NCBI GenBank assembly: GCA_025361185.1
Contig: JANYAR010000143.1
Span: 1-64,000, forward strand
Reading direction: 5' to 3'
DNA length: 64,000 nt
Source: Alphaproteobacteria bacterium
Lineage (GTDB): Bacteria > Pseudomonadota > Alphaproteobacteria > Micropepsales > Micropepsaceae
The notes beneath the pieces were generated by a model. It saw only the letters and a program-made list of their open reading frames with translations. It did not search any database and was not told the DNA's origin. Of this stretch, positions 8,626 through 16,127 are shown piece by piece. Numbering within the stretch: the first letter of the stretch is position 1; each line of letters opens with the position of its first letter. A program made the position numbers and the translations under genes.

Positions 8626-8793
8626 GCTCCCCCTGCCCCCGGCGGTAGTTTTTATGCATCTAGCCCAAACCGCAATCTCTTCTGCTGTGTGCCTTTTCCT
8701 TGCCATCTATCCAATCCTCCTTGGTCAAAACCATACTTAGGGAGGACCAGTTCAAAGGGGGCAGATCAGTCCGCTTTGTAATTTGATGGAAGA

Positions 8794-8927
8794 CCTACAC
8801 ATACGTGAACATTTATTAACAAGAAAATTGTTGGACCTAAGTTGGTATGAAAAAAGATGATCCAAAAAAGATAAGTTGTAACAATAAGATAGCTGGCAAT
8901 TGTGACGCCCACCTACGCACCATTCAT
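8794..8927 (+). repeat. copy 2 of the ~130 bp dispersed direct repeat
   Basis: It aligns with 298-428 in the same orientation, with several small insertions and deletions. The core AAAATTGTTGGACCTA is at 8824-8839. The copy ends exactly where GC content rises, just before the 35-bp palindrome. Confidence 0.6.
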
Positions 8928-8955
8928 CTGGCCCGTGACACGGGCCAGATGAATG
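8921..8955. repeat. 35-bp perfect palindrome
   Basis: Two 17-base arms (8921-8937 and 8939-8955, the left beginning CATTCATCTGGCCCG) are exact reverse complements around a single central A. No T-run follows on either strand, so it is not a typical terminator. It could be a cruciform-forming site or a recombination remnant. Confidence 0.75.
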
Positions 8956-9131
8956 ACAAGCGGCCCCGCGCGACAGCGACTTGAGGGGCCGCGCGTCAGG
9001 CGAAAACTCGGACTTCCCAACCAATGCCAAGCCCGCCCGCGCGTCAGCGCCTTGCTCCCTCCCCCGTTTGCCAATCGCCGCGTCCCCTATAGTCTTCCCC
9101 CAACCATAAGAACCGTAAGGGAACCCCGCCC

Positions 9132-9995
9132 ATGCTTCGCAAGCTCGCAATCGCCACCGCCCTGTCACTGCTGGCCGCGCCGGCCATCGCCGCCAGCGAC
9201 TATGAAGTGCCGTTCGCGGCGCACCATGTCATCGCCAATATCTATTTCGTCGGCACCAAGGGCCAGGCGAATTATCTGATCACCACGCCGGCGGGAAACA
9301 TCCTGGTCAATTCCGGTCTGGAAACGACCGTGCCGATGACCAAGGAGAGCATCGCCAAGCTGGGCTTCAAATACGGCGACACCAAAATCCTGCTGATCAG
9401 CCACGCCCATTTCGACCATGACGCGGGCAGCGCCCTGGTCGTCAAGGAGACTGGCGCGAAGTATGACGTGATGGATAGCGATGTCGCGGTGGTGGAATCC
9501 GGCGGCAAGAATGATTTCAATTATGGCGACAAGGGCGGGGAGAACCTCTATCCGGCTGTCAAGGTGGACCGCGTGCTGCATGACGGCGACACGGTCTCGC
9601 TGGGCGGCACGGTGCTGACGGCGCACAAGACGCCCGGCCATACCAAGGGCTGCACCACCTGGACGATGAAGGTGAAGGACGGCGGCAAGACGCTGGACGT
9701 GGTGATTGTCGGCAGCCCCAATGTCAATCCGGGCTATGTGCTGGTGGGCAACAAGAAGTATCCCGGCATCGCCCAGGACTATGAAAAAACTTTCCAGGTT
9801 CTGAAATCGCTGCCGGTAGATGTGTTCCTGGGCGCGCATGGCGCCTATTACGGCATGGACGCCAAATATCCCAAGATGACGGCGGGCGGCGCCAATGTGT
9901 TCATCGACCCGGCCGGCTACAAGGCCTATATCGCCAATCGCGAAGCCGCTTTCCGCAAGGAATTGGCCAAGCAGCAGGCGGGCGCCAAGCTCTGA
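9132..9995 (+). CDS. subclass B3-like metallo-beta-lactamase fold hydrolase
   Basis: The 287-residue protein starts with a signal peptide (about 1-20, ending AIAAS) and is periplasmic. Zinc ligands are visible: HAHFDHDAG near residue 95 (HxHxDH), His in PGHTKGC near 170, and His in LGAHGAYYG near 237, the B3 pattern. The GSPNVNPGYVLVGNKKYPGIAQDY segment is also typical of B3 enzymes. It may hydrolyse beta-lactams or another cyclic amide or ester; activity cannot be inferred with certainty. It converges with the PfkB kinase gene, with 1 base between the stop codons. Confidence 0.9.
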   Translation: MLRKLAIATALSLLAAPAIAASDYEVPFAAHHVIANIYFVGTKGQANYLITTPAGNILVNSGLETTVPMTKESIAKLGFKYGDTKILLISHAHFDHDAGSALVVKETGAKYDVMDSDVAVVESGGKNDFNYGDKGGENLYPAVKVDRVLHDGDTVSLGGTVLTAHKTPGHTKGCTTWTMKVKDGGKTLDVVIVGSPNVNPGYVLVGNKKYPGIAQDYEKTFQVLKSLPVDVFLGAHGAYYGMDAKYPKMTAGGANVFIDPAGYKAYIANREAAFRKELAKQQAGAKL

Positions 9996-9996
9996 G

Positions 9997-10902
9997 TTAT
10001 TCGTTCCACGAATTGCAGCCGCTCATCGCCGCCTCGACATGCGCAAGTGTGGGGAGGCCGGCTTCGATCCCCAGATGCTGGATCGAGAGCGCGGCAGCGA
10101 CGGAGGCGAAGCGAAAATGCTCCTCCCAGGATTGATCCGGATCGCGCAGGTAGGAAAACATGTAGGAGCCGTGAAAGACGTCACCTGCCCCGTTCGTGTC
10201 GATGACTTTTTCGCGCGGTATCGGGTGGGCGGGAAGATGGCCTTCCTGGTCACCGGCATACCAGAGGACGCCTTCGCCGCCCAAGGTCACCGCGCCGACC
10301 TTGCAGCCTTTGTTGCGCAGATAGCCCAGCATGGCGCGGTGCGTCAGTCCCATTTCCTCGCACAACAGTTCCGATACCACGGCAACATCGATGAAGTTCA
10401 GAAGCGCGTCGGTATTCGGACGCAGACGGCCGCCGTCCAGTGACGTCAGAATGCCGCGTTTGCGGCATTCCATCGCATAGTAGATCGCGGCATCGGGTTG
10501 GTGACCATCCAGATGCAGCGCCAGAAAATCGGAAAGGTCGAGCACCGGAAAGGCCCGCAGATAATGCGCATCCCGGCCGCGCAGAATCGCCCGCTTGCCC
10601 TTGAAGGGGCGGATGAAAGAGACCGCCGTTTTTGCGACTTTGCGTTGATAGATCTGAAGCGGATAGTCACTCGCCATGTCTTGAAACATCCTGCCGGGCC
10701 GGTCATTGGCGAAGGCGCAGAGCAAGTCTGTTTCCAAGCCCAGCCTTGCGCAACAGAAGGCCGCGGCGACGGCGTTGCCGCCGAAACTGAACGCGTAGTC
10801 TTCCGCCACGTATTTTTTGTCGCCTTCCGGCATGCGGTCGGTCAGGAACGTCACGTCGATATAGGTGTGCCCGACAAACAGCACTTTGTTTTTGCTTTCC
10901 AC
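9997..10902 (-). CDS. PfkB-family carbohydrate kinase
   Basis: The 301-residue reading starts at the GTG at 10902 with AAGGA 7-8 bases upstream; an in-frame ATG at 10956 has no ribosome-binding site. The ribokinase fold is shown by FSFGGNAVAAAFCCARLG near residue 40 and the C-terminal catalytic signature DTNGAGDVFHGSYM, whose Asp is the catalytic base. It phosphorylates a sugar or nucleoside using ATP in the cytosol; the substrate is unknown. No sugar operon surrounds it. Confidence 0.85.
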   Translation of the reverse strand: MESKNKVLFVGHTYIDVTFLTDRMPEGDKKYVAEDYAFSFGGNAVAAAFCCARLGLETDLLCAFANDRPGRMFQDMASDYPLQIYQRKVAKTAVSFIRPFKGKRAILRGRDAHYLRAFPVLDLSDFLALHLDGHQPDAAIYYAMECRKRGILTSLDGGRLRPNTDALLNFIDVAVVSELLCEEMGLTHRAMLGYLRNKGCKVGAVTLGGEGVLWYAGDQEGHLPAHPIPREKVIDTNGAGDVFHGSYMFSYLRDPDQSWEEHFRFASVAAALSIQHLGIEAGLPTLAHVEAAMSGCNSWNE

Positions 10903-11137
10903 CGACGCATCCTTTTTGCTTTGGACCCATGGGCCAAAGCCACCGCAAGTCCCCATGGCAGGTGATGACGTTACCGAGAATGGCCGGGCTCCTCAACCAG
11001 CCCCCATCATCACGTCCGGCCCATGATCGCGATACCATAGCCGCCGGCCTAGATGGGTGAGGAGCGGGCAGCCGACGCGGTTAGCGGCGGCTGACGAGCA
11101 GGTCCAGTGGAATGAGGCACGACCCGCGTAGCGGGGC

Positions 11138-11160
11138 AAATCGGTTCAGTGGACCGATTT
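11138..11160. repeat. palindromic repeat with TCCAGTGGA-type core
   Basis: AAATCGGTTCAGTGGACCGATTT folds into a hairpin. Other hairpins with the same core but different stems lie at 26400-26424, 32157-32175, 51963-51981, 52024-52049 and 55552-55576. The stems differ yet stay self-complementary, so structure is kept rather than sequence. Confidence 0.6.
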
Positions 11161-11200
11161 GAGTGCTGAACGCCCGAGCGTAAGCGAGGGCCAGAGCGAC

Positions 11201-11233
11201 GAACGGTCGATAGCGACAGCGTATCGACGGCTT
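11201..11233. repeat. 33-base block identical to 32186-32218
   Basis: The block begins GAACGGTCGATAGCGACAGC and is identical in both places, followed by a near-identical GGCGAGCGGCCG. It follows the hairpin 11138-11160 as the second block follows the hairpin 32157-32175, so hairpin plus tail form one repeat unit. Confidence 0.7.
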
Positions 11234-11436
11234 AGGCGAGCGGCCGGGCGAAAACACCGGCCTTGTTCCGCATCAAATAAGTATTCTGTCCCCGGATTTT
11301 ATATTCCAGGATTTCTCGCGCGACATCGCGGCGGAGTTCGCGGAAGCAGCCCAAAGGGCGGGTTTTTTCTCCAGTTTGACCGTGCGGGTCCTCACGGATC
11401 GTGCTAATCTTGGCGCGCATCTCCGGGGGACCGGCC

Positions 11437-12234
11437 ATGAATCACCATCATTCACGCCGTCTGGTGCTGGGCGCGATCCTGGCGCAATTGCCGCTGTTAT
11501 CGGCGAGGGCGCAGATCAATGCCGGCGATCTGTTGAATCACGCCGGCGGCGTGCAAAGCCTATTGGGCGCGGGCCTGAGCCATGGCGAAATCGGCGCTGG
11601 GCTGAAGGACGTACTGAAAGTGTCGTCGCGCAAGGTGATCGGCCAGGTCAGCAAGCCCAACGGGTTTTTCGGCGATCCCGCCATCCGCATTCCCTTGCCG
11701 GGGCAGTTGGAGCAGGTACGCCAGCCGCTGTCGATGGTGGGCGCGAGCGGCATGTTGGACGACCTGTCCTTGCGCATGAACCGGGGGGCGGAAAAGGCCG
11801 CGCCCAAGGCGCTGAACATCCTGACCGATGCTGCATCCAATATCAGTTTCGACGACGCGCGCCAGATATTAACCGGACCGCAGGATTCAGTGACTCAGTA
11901 TTTCCGGCGCAGTTCAACCGAAAAGATGACCACCGAATTCACGCCCATCATGGGGTCGGCGCTGAAAGGCTCTGGCGCGGATAAGGTCATGGACTCGGTG
12001 CGCCAGAAGGTGGGCGGAATGCCCATGCTGGGTGCGTTGGGACAGATGGGGTTGGGCAAGATGGGGATGGGCCAGTCGAACATGGCCCAGTCGCTGCTGA
12101 ATCTCGACCTGACCGGATTTGCTGTCGGCGGGGCGCTGGAAGGCATTTTCCATTATATGGGCCTGCAGGAAGCCGACATACGCAGCAATCCGGCGGCGCG
12201 GTCCACTAGCCTGTTGCGCAAGCTCTTCGGCTAG
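11437..12234 (+). CDS. DUF4197 family secreted protein
   Basis: From the ATG at 11437 (GGGGGA upstream) the product is 265 residues with a signal peptide (about 1-30, ending SARA). The rest matches DUF4197: ALKDVL-like segment GLKDVLKVSSRKVIGQVSKPNGFF, then IRIPLPGQLEQVRQPL, and a C-terminal GALEGIFHYMGLQEADIRSNPAARSTSLLRKLFG tail. Function is not established; family members are small periplasmic or envelope helical proteins. It is a lone gene. Confidence 0.85.
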   Translation: MNHHHSRRLVLGAILAQLPLLSARAQINAGDLLNHAGGVQSLLGAGLSHGEIGAGLKDVLKVSSRKVIGQVSKPNGFFGDPAIRIPLPGQLEQVRQPLSMVGASGMLDDLSLRMNRGAEKAAPKALNILTDAASNISFDDARQILTGPQDSVTQYFRRSSTEKMTTEFTPIMGSALKGSGADKVMDSVRQKVGGMPMLGALGQMGLGKMGMGQSNMAQSLLNLDLTGFAVGGALEGIFHYMGLQEADIRSNPAARSTSLLRKLFG

Positions 12235-12253
12235 AGCATCTGATCTGAGCCCT

Positions 12254-12285
12254 GGAATTTCCGGGGACATGATATGTAATTCGCG
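12254..12285 (+). repeat. GAATTCCGGGGACA repeat fragment
   Basis: GGAATTTCCGGGGACATGAT followed by ATGTAATTCG and, soon after, ATAGCTAACG. The same pieces recur at about 51781-51815, 53524-53550, 54654-54675 and 55635-55654. It resembles repeats associated with REP-associated (RAYT) transposases, none of which is in the window. Confidence 0.45.
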
Positions 12286-12308
12286 CCATAGCTAACGCCT
12301 GCGATCAG

Positions 12309-13151
12309 CTAGCCTTTGATCGCAATCCCATAGCCGCCGGACTTTATGCTGGCGCAGACATGGCCTTTGGTGGGGCGCTGACCGAGGAAAGCCCCGCCGA
12401 TCCGCACCCCGCCGACCCAGATCACATCGTCATGGATGACGGCCTGGGGTTGCTCGCCGCACAGAAAGCGGCCGCGGATGCGCACGGCACCGCGATTGAG
12501 ATAGCGGACATACAGCACTTCCTTGTCGAAACGGTCGAGCAGCACAAAGGTGCTGGGATCGGGACGGAAGGCGCGTATCTGCAACAGCTGGGCGGGTTCA
12601 TAGACATTGTCCTGGACGCGAAAGGCGATGTCGTTGCTCCAGTCATAGCCGAAGGCCTGCACCATCAACCCGCCGCCCCGCCGCGCCAGCTTCAGCACCA
12701 CACAGTCATCCACCACCAGCGGCATGAAGGGGCCTGGCCCCTTGCCGATGACGCGGTCGGTGCCGAACACCATCATCAAATTATCTGGCATCAGATCGTC
12801 CGGCGCCGGTAGCTGGTTGCAGCCCGGCGGCGGCGAAGGCTCACCCGCCGCGATCAAGGGGCCGGTCGGCGGCGGCGGCTGAAAATAAAGCCATGTCAGA
12901 TAGCCGCCGCCCATCGCGGCCTGGATGCCAAGAATACAGCCCAGGACCCAGCCCAAGCCCACGTCCCGCAGGGTCAATTCATAGGCTGCCAGCAGACTGA
13001 GCGCGGTCGCCACCGCCAGCACCGCCGGCCCGCGCAGAGACAGCCATGAGTTGCCCGCCACAAACGCCCAGAAAAGAAGCATGCAGGCGATGACGCGAGC
13101 CACGCTGCCGATGTCGCGGCGCGAAAAGCCAAAATGTCCGGTCCCCGTCAT
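12309..13151 (-). CDS. hypothetical membrane protein divergent from padR
   Basis: From the ATG at 13151 the product is 280 residues. Three hydrophobic stretches (about 15-100) are followed by a Pro-rich linker (PPPPTGPLIAAGEPSPPPG) and a roughly 150-residue soluble domain ending GHVCASIKSGGYGIAIKG. I recognise no family. The start codon lies inside the large palindrome 13143-13180, the proposed PadR operator. The gene is therefore probably controlled together with the padR operon that runs the other way. Confidence 0.7.
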   Translation of the reverse strand: MTGTGHFGFSRRDIGSVARVIACMLLFWAFVAGNSWLSLRGPAVLAVATALSLLAAYELTLRDVGLGWVLGCILGIQAAMGGGYLTWLYFQPPPPTGPLIAAGEPSPPPGCNQLPAPDDLMPDNLMMVFGTDRVIGKGPGPFMPLVVDDCVVLKLARRGGGLMVQAFGYDWSNDIAFRVQDNVYEPAQLLQIRAFRPDPSTFVLLDRFDKEVLYVRYLNRGAVRIRGRFLCGEQPQAVIHDDVIWVGGVRIGGAFLGQRPTKGHVCASIKSGGYGIAIKG

Positions 13152-13180
13152 ATGTACTACATTGTATACATATGACGGGG
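13143..13180. promoter_or_regulatory. putative PadR operator 1 (14-bp perfect inverted repeat)
   Basis: CCCCGTCATATGTA (13143-13156) and TACATATGACGGGG (13167-13180) are exact reverse complements around the 10-base centre CTACATTGTA. It covers the start codon of the divergent membrane-protein gene and lies 62 bases before padR. The centre resembles the second box at 13210-13224. Confidence 0.65.
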
Positions 13181-13190
13181 CGGTCAAGTG

Positions 13191-13224
13191 TTGACGCCCG
13201 CCTTATTTTATCTACGATGTAGAT
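13191..13224 (+). promoter_or_regulatory. padR promoter with overlapping operator 2
   Basis: TTGACG (13191-13196) and TACGAT (13213-13218) are 16 bases apart and form a plausible sigma-70 promoter. The -10 lies within ATCTACGATGTAGAT (13210-13224), a palindrome sharing CTAC-N3-GTA with the centre of operator 1. A repressor bound here would block its own promoter. Confidence 0.55.
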
Positions 13225-13241
13225 GAAATGGAGTCCTCCTG

Positions 13242-13586
13242 ATGGAGAACCTCGGCCAGTTCGAGCAGATCGTCCTCACCGCCATCCTGGCGCTGGATGA
13301 CAATGCCTATGGCGTCACCATCCATGCCAAGGTCGAGGACTTGTCGCGGCCCAAAAAATCCGCGCGCGGCGCGGTCTATGCCACGCTCGACCGCATGGAG
13401 GACAAGGGGCTGATCACCTCCTGGCTGTCGGAGCCGACCAAGGAGCGCGGCGGCCGCTCGCGCCGCCACTATCGTATCGAGAAGTCCGGCGCCAAGGCCT
13501 TGCGGGAATCCGCGCGCACCGCCCAGCGCCTGATCGAGACCATCGCACAGACTCTGGGAGGCCTGGCATGGAAGCCGCCCGGCTGA
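13242..13586 (+). CDS. PadR-family transcriptional regulator
   Basis: The 114-residue protein is a short PadR: winged helix with FEQIVLTAILALDDNAYGVTIHAKVE, RGAVYATLDRMEDKGLITSWL and the wing GGRSRRHYRIEKSGAKAL, then a C-terminal helix. A GGAG motif precedes the ATG. It overlaps the next gene by 19 bases, so the two are co-translated. Regulators of this size often control the adjacent membrane gene. Two TAC-N3-GTA boxes at 13143-13224 are the likely binding sites, suggesting autoregulation. Confidence 0.9.
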   Translation: MENLGQFEQIVLTAILALDDNAYGVTIHAKVEDLSRPKKSARGAVYATLDRMEDKGLITSWLSEPTKERGGRSRRHYRIEKSGAKALRESARTAQRLIETIAQTLGGLAWKPPG

Positions 13587-14599
13587 ACGCACCCCCCGAC
13601 TGGCTGGAACGCATGGTGCTGCTGGCGATCCCACCCGCGGCGCGCGAAGGGGTGGCGGGCGATTTGTGGGAGACCTATCAAAATCCCCGCCAATATGCCG
13701 CCGAAGCGCTGCATACCGTGCCCTTTGTCATCGCCAGCCAGATGCGGCGCAACCTCAATCTTCCCGCCCTGATGCTGCAAGGCGCGCTGATTTTCATCTG
13801 CCTGGGCGGCGTGGCCACATTTGTGGCGTTGCCTGTGCTGATGCTGCGCGAGGCCTATCAGGCGACGGCGCGCCCCTGCCCCCGGCGCGCAATCCGCGAA
13901 GTGACGTTGCTGTCGTCCGGCGCGATGGTTCTGCTGTTCGTGATCATGTCCGCGCGGTTTGCCTTCCCGGTCCGCGCCGGCGTGGACCATTTCATGTGGA
14001 TGAACCTGTTTCTGCTGGGCCTGCTGCTGTCGCCCTTCCTCTGCATATTCCGCGCCGTCCTCATCCTGCAAGGCGACCGCAGCACGCCCCTTGCGGCGAG
14101 CGTCCTGGCGAAGGAGGACTTGGCGCGCGACTATCGCGCTTTCCTGCAACGCGCCCTCTGCCGCAATCTGCTGGAAGCGGTGGCGCTGGCCTTCGCGGCG
14201 GTTTGCGGTTTCTTTTTCGCCTGGAACGCCCTGCTGATCGGATTGTTTGCGTTGGCGGCGATCTATCTTCTGCTGGCGGCCGCGGGGCAGCGCGCCTCGC
14301 CGACATGCGATTTTGTGTCCCTGCGGGCGCACTATCAGCGCGAATTGGCGCGCCAACAACACCTGCACCGTTTCTTGCGGTGGCTGTGGTTCTCGCCAGT
14401 CCTGGTGGCGCTCCATATCCGGCTGACCGAACAGGGTCTGGCGGCGAATAGGCCCATGACGGCCATACTGGATTGTGTTGCCGCCGCCATTCTCTGCTTC
14501 CTGGTCACAGCCCTCAATCGCGAGCATGGCGGGCGCATGCAGGAACAGATCGGATTGCTGGACCGGCTGCGTGAAAGACGTGCCGCCGGATCGCTCTAG
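13568..14599 (+). CDS. multi-pass membrane protein co-translated with PadR
   Basis: The 343-residue protein begins with a soluble segment, DWLERMVLLAIPPAAREGVAGDLWETY. This resembles the N-terminal prefix seen on PadR-linked FtsX-type permeases. About six or more hydrophobic segments follow, but no ABC permease domain or nucleotide-binding partner is present. Its start overlaps padR by 19 bases. It converges on the NfeD gene with the two stop codons overlapping in a shared CTAG. A stress- or drug-responsive envelope role is only an inference from the PadR link. Confidence 0.75.
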   Translation: MEAARLNAPPDWLERMVLLAIPPAAREGVAGDLWETYQNPRQYAAEALHTVPFVIASQMRRNLNLPALMLQGALIFICLGGVATFVALPVLMLREAYQATARPCPRRAIREVTLLSSGAMVLLFVIMSARFAFPVRAGVDHFMWMNLFLLGLLLSPFLCIFRAVLILQGDRSTPLAASVLAKEDLARDYRAFLQRALCRNLLEAVALAFAAVCGFFFAWNALLIGLFALAAIYLLLAAAGQRASPTCDFVSLRAHYQRELARQQHLHRFLRWLWFSPVLVALHIRLTEQGLAANRPMTAILDCVAAAILCFLVTALNREHGGRMQEQIGLLDRLRERRAAGSL

Positions 14600-15048
14600 C
14601 CCGCCCGTACGGTCAGCCGCGAGCCGCCGACACCGACAACCGTGACCTTGGCGCCGGACGCGAGCACACTGCCGCCTTCCAGCTTCGCGGCCCATTCCTT
14701 GCCGTCGACAAATACCCGCCCACGGCCATCGCGAAAATTCTCGGCCACTACGCCTTCCTGGCCGGCAAGGCGGGATCGCGTATCGTTGATGTCGCCGCCC
14801 AAAACGGCCCACGGAAAGAAGCGCCGGCCCGCCAAGGTCGTCACGATGGTGAGAAGGGCGAAGATCACCAATTGCATGGTCAGATCGAAATGATAGGCAA
14901 GGCTGCCCGCGCCCATCAGCGCCGCGCAAGCCGCGGGCCATAGCAGCCATCCCGAACCGCTCGCCACCTCCACGGCCAGCAGCGCCGCGCCGATGGCCAG
15001 CCACAGGGCAAAGGGATGTTGCAGAAGCCAATCCATCGCCAGGGCCAT
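14596..15048 (-). CDS. NfeD-like membrane protein
   Basis: The 150-residue protein has N-terminal transmembrane segments (FALWLAIGAALLAVEV, SGWLLWPAACAALMGAGSLAY, MQLVIFALLTIVTTL) and a C-terminal OB-fold (GQEGVVAENFRDGRGRVFVDGKEWAAKLEGGSVLASGAKVTVVG). This is the short NfeD architecture without protease domain. It begins 2 bases after the stop of the SPFH gene, the standard pairing in which NfeD acts with a stomatin-like protein in membrane microdomain organisation. Confidence 0.88.
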   Translation of the reverse strand: MALAMDWLLQHPFALWLAIGAALLAVEVASGSGWLLWPAACAALMGAGSLAYHFDLTMQLVIFALLTIVTTLAGRRFFPWAVLGGDINDTRSRLAGQEGVVAENFRDGRGRVFVDGKEWAAKLEGGSVLASGAKVTVVGVGGSRLTVRAG

Positions 15049-15050
15049 CG

Positions 15051-16016
15051 TCAGGCTCCGGACATGGGAACTGAGCCCCGCGGCGATGGCGGCGGCGTGA
15101 TGGGATGGGAGCCGCCGCCGGCCACGAACTTCACAAGTTCGCCAATACCGGCAATCGAGCCGGTGATGCCGGCCATGTCGGCCGGTATGATCACCGTTCT
15201 CTGCTGCGGGCTGCGCGCCAGTTCGGCGAAGGCGTCGACATATTTCTGGGCGATGAAATAGTTGATGGCATTGACGTCGCCCTTGGCGATGGCTTCCGAC
15301 ACCGCCGTGGTCGCCTTGGCTTCGGCATCCGCCGAGCGCTCGCGCGCCTCGGCGTCGCGGAAGGCGGCTTCCTTGCGCCCTTCGGCTTCCAGGATCGCGG
15401 CCTGCTTGGCGCCTTCGGCCCGCGTGATGGCGGCATGACGCTCGCCATCGGCCTCGGTGATGACGGCGCGGCGCTCGCGCTCGGCCTTCATCTGGCGGGC
15501 CATGGCATTGGTGATGTCGGGCGGCGGCACCAGATCCTTGATTTCGATGCGGGTCACCTTGACGCCCCAGGGATTGGTGGCGTGATCGATGGTGGACAGC
15601 AGCCTGGTATTGATCTGGTCGCGCTGGGACAGGACCTCGTCAAGGTCCATCGAGCCCACCACGGTGCGCAGATTGGTTTGCGACAATTGGGTGATGGCGA
15701 AATTGAGATTGTCCACCCGGTAGGCCGCCTGGCCCGCATCCATCACCTGAATGAACACGATCGCATCCACGCGCACCGAGACATTGTCCTTGGTGATGAC
15801 ATCCTGCTGGGGCACATCCAGAACCTGTTCCATCATGTTCACCCGCCGGCCGACCGCCTCGACAAAGGGCGTCAGGAAGGCAATGCCCGGCGACAGGGTG
15901 CGGGTGTAACGGCCAAAATGCTCAATGGTATATTCGCGGCCCTGCGGCACGATCTTGATGGCGCGAAGCAGGATGATCGCGGCCAGAACGACCAGGACAA
16001 GCGCGACGATTTGCAT
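15051..16016 (-). CDS. SPFH/band 7 stomatin-like protein (paraslipin/QmcA type)
   Basis: From the ATG at 16016, preceded by GGGGGAAAC, the product is 321 residues. It has one N-terminal transmembrane helix, then a band 7 domain (IVPQGREYTIEHFGRYTRTLSPGIAFLTPF near 25-50, YRVDNLNFAITQLSQTNLRTVVGSMDLDE near 110). A long Ala/Glu/Arg-rich coiled coil (about 180-260) follows. It is the partner of NfeD immediately downstream and likely forms membrane-associated oligomers. An open frame continues upstream to 16217 but crosses the divergent isomerase gene, so it is ignored. Confidence 0.9.
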   Translation of the reverse strand: MQIVALVLVVLAAIILLRAIKIVPQGREYTIEHFGRYTRTLSPGIAFLTPFVEAVGRRVNMMEQVLDVPQQDVITKDNVSVRVDAIVFIQVMDAGQAAYRVDNLNFAITQLSQTNLRTVVGSMDLDEVLSQRDQINTRLLSTIDHATNPWGVKVTRIEIKDLVPPPDITNAMARQMKAERERRAVITEADGERHAAITRAEGAKQAAILEAEGRKEAAFRDAEARERSADAEAKATTAVSEAIAKGDVNAINYFIAQKYVDAFAELARSPQQRTVIIPADMAGITGSIAGIGELVKFVAGGGSHPITPPPSPRGSVPMSGA

Positions 16017-16127
16017 GTTTCCCCCAAAATGCCCAAAGACTGATAGTGGATGGCCAGAACCTATCCCGGCCCCAATTCCGCTTCCATCGCAAAATCCGCT
16101 AAGCTCCCCCAAAACAGGGAGGAAGCA

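Larger units (their letters stand above)
8626..9131. other. intergenic region with repeat copy and a long perfect palindrome
   Basis: No gene is supported. The region holds the second copy of the ~130 bp repeat (8794-8927), the 35-bp palindrome at 8921-8955, and the upstream region of the metallo-beta-lactamase gene. GC is low until about 8930 and then rises sharply, so a boundary of acquired DNA may lie here. Confidence 0.5.
10903..11436. other. intergenic region packed with repeats
   Basis: No gene is supported. The region contains the hairpin 11138-11160, the 33-base block 11201-11233 that is identical to 32186-32218, and a fragment of the GAATTCCGGGGACA repeat family at 11276-11303 (reverse orientation). 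A weak GCCC-AAA-GGGC hairpin followed by a T-run lies near 11348-11369. Confidence 0.55.

Noticed and set aside
8752-9168. Open frame across the repeat and palindrome upstream of the metallo-beta-lactamase
   Set aside because: It crosses the palindrome and repeat, shows no protein-like pattern and overlaps the real start.
13469-15031. 520-residue minus-strand open frame across padR, its partner and nfeD
   Set aside because: It is antisense to genes with clear families and is Arg/Gln-rich in the way of GC-rich shadow frames.
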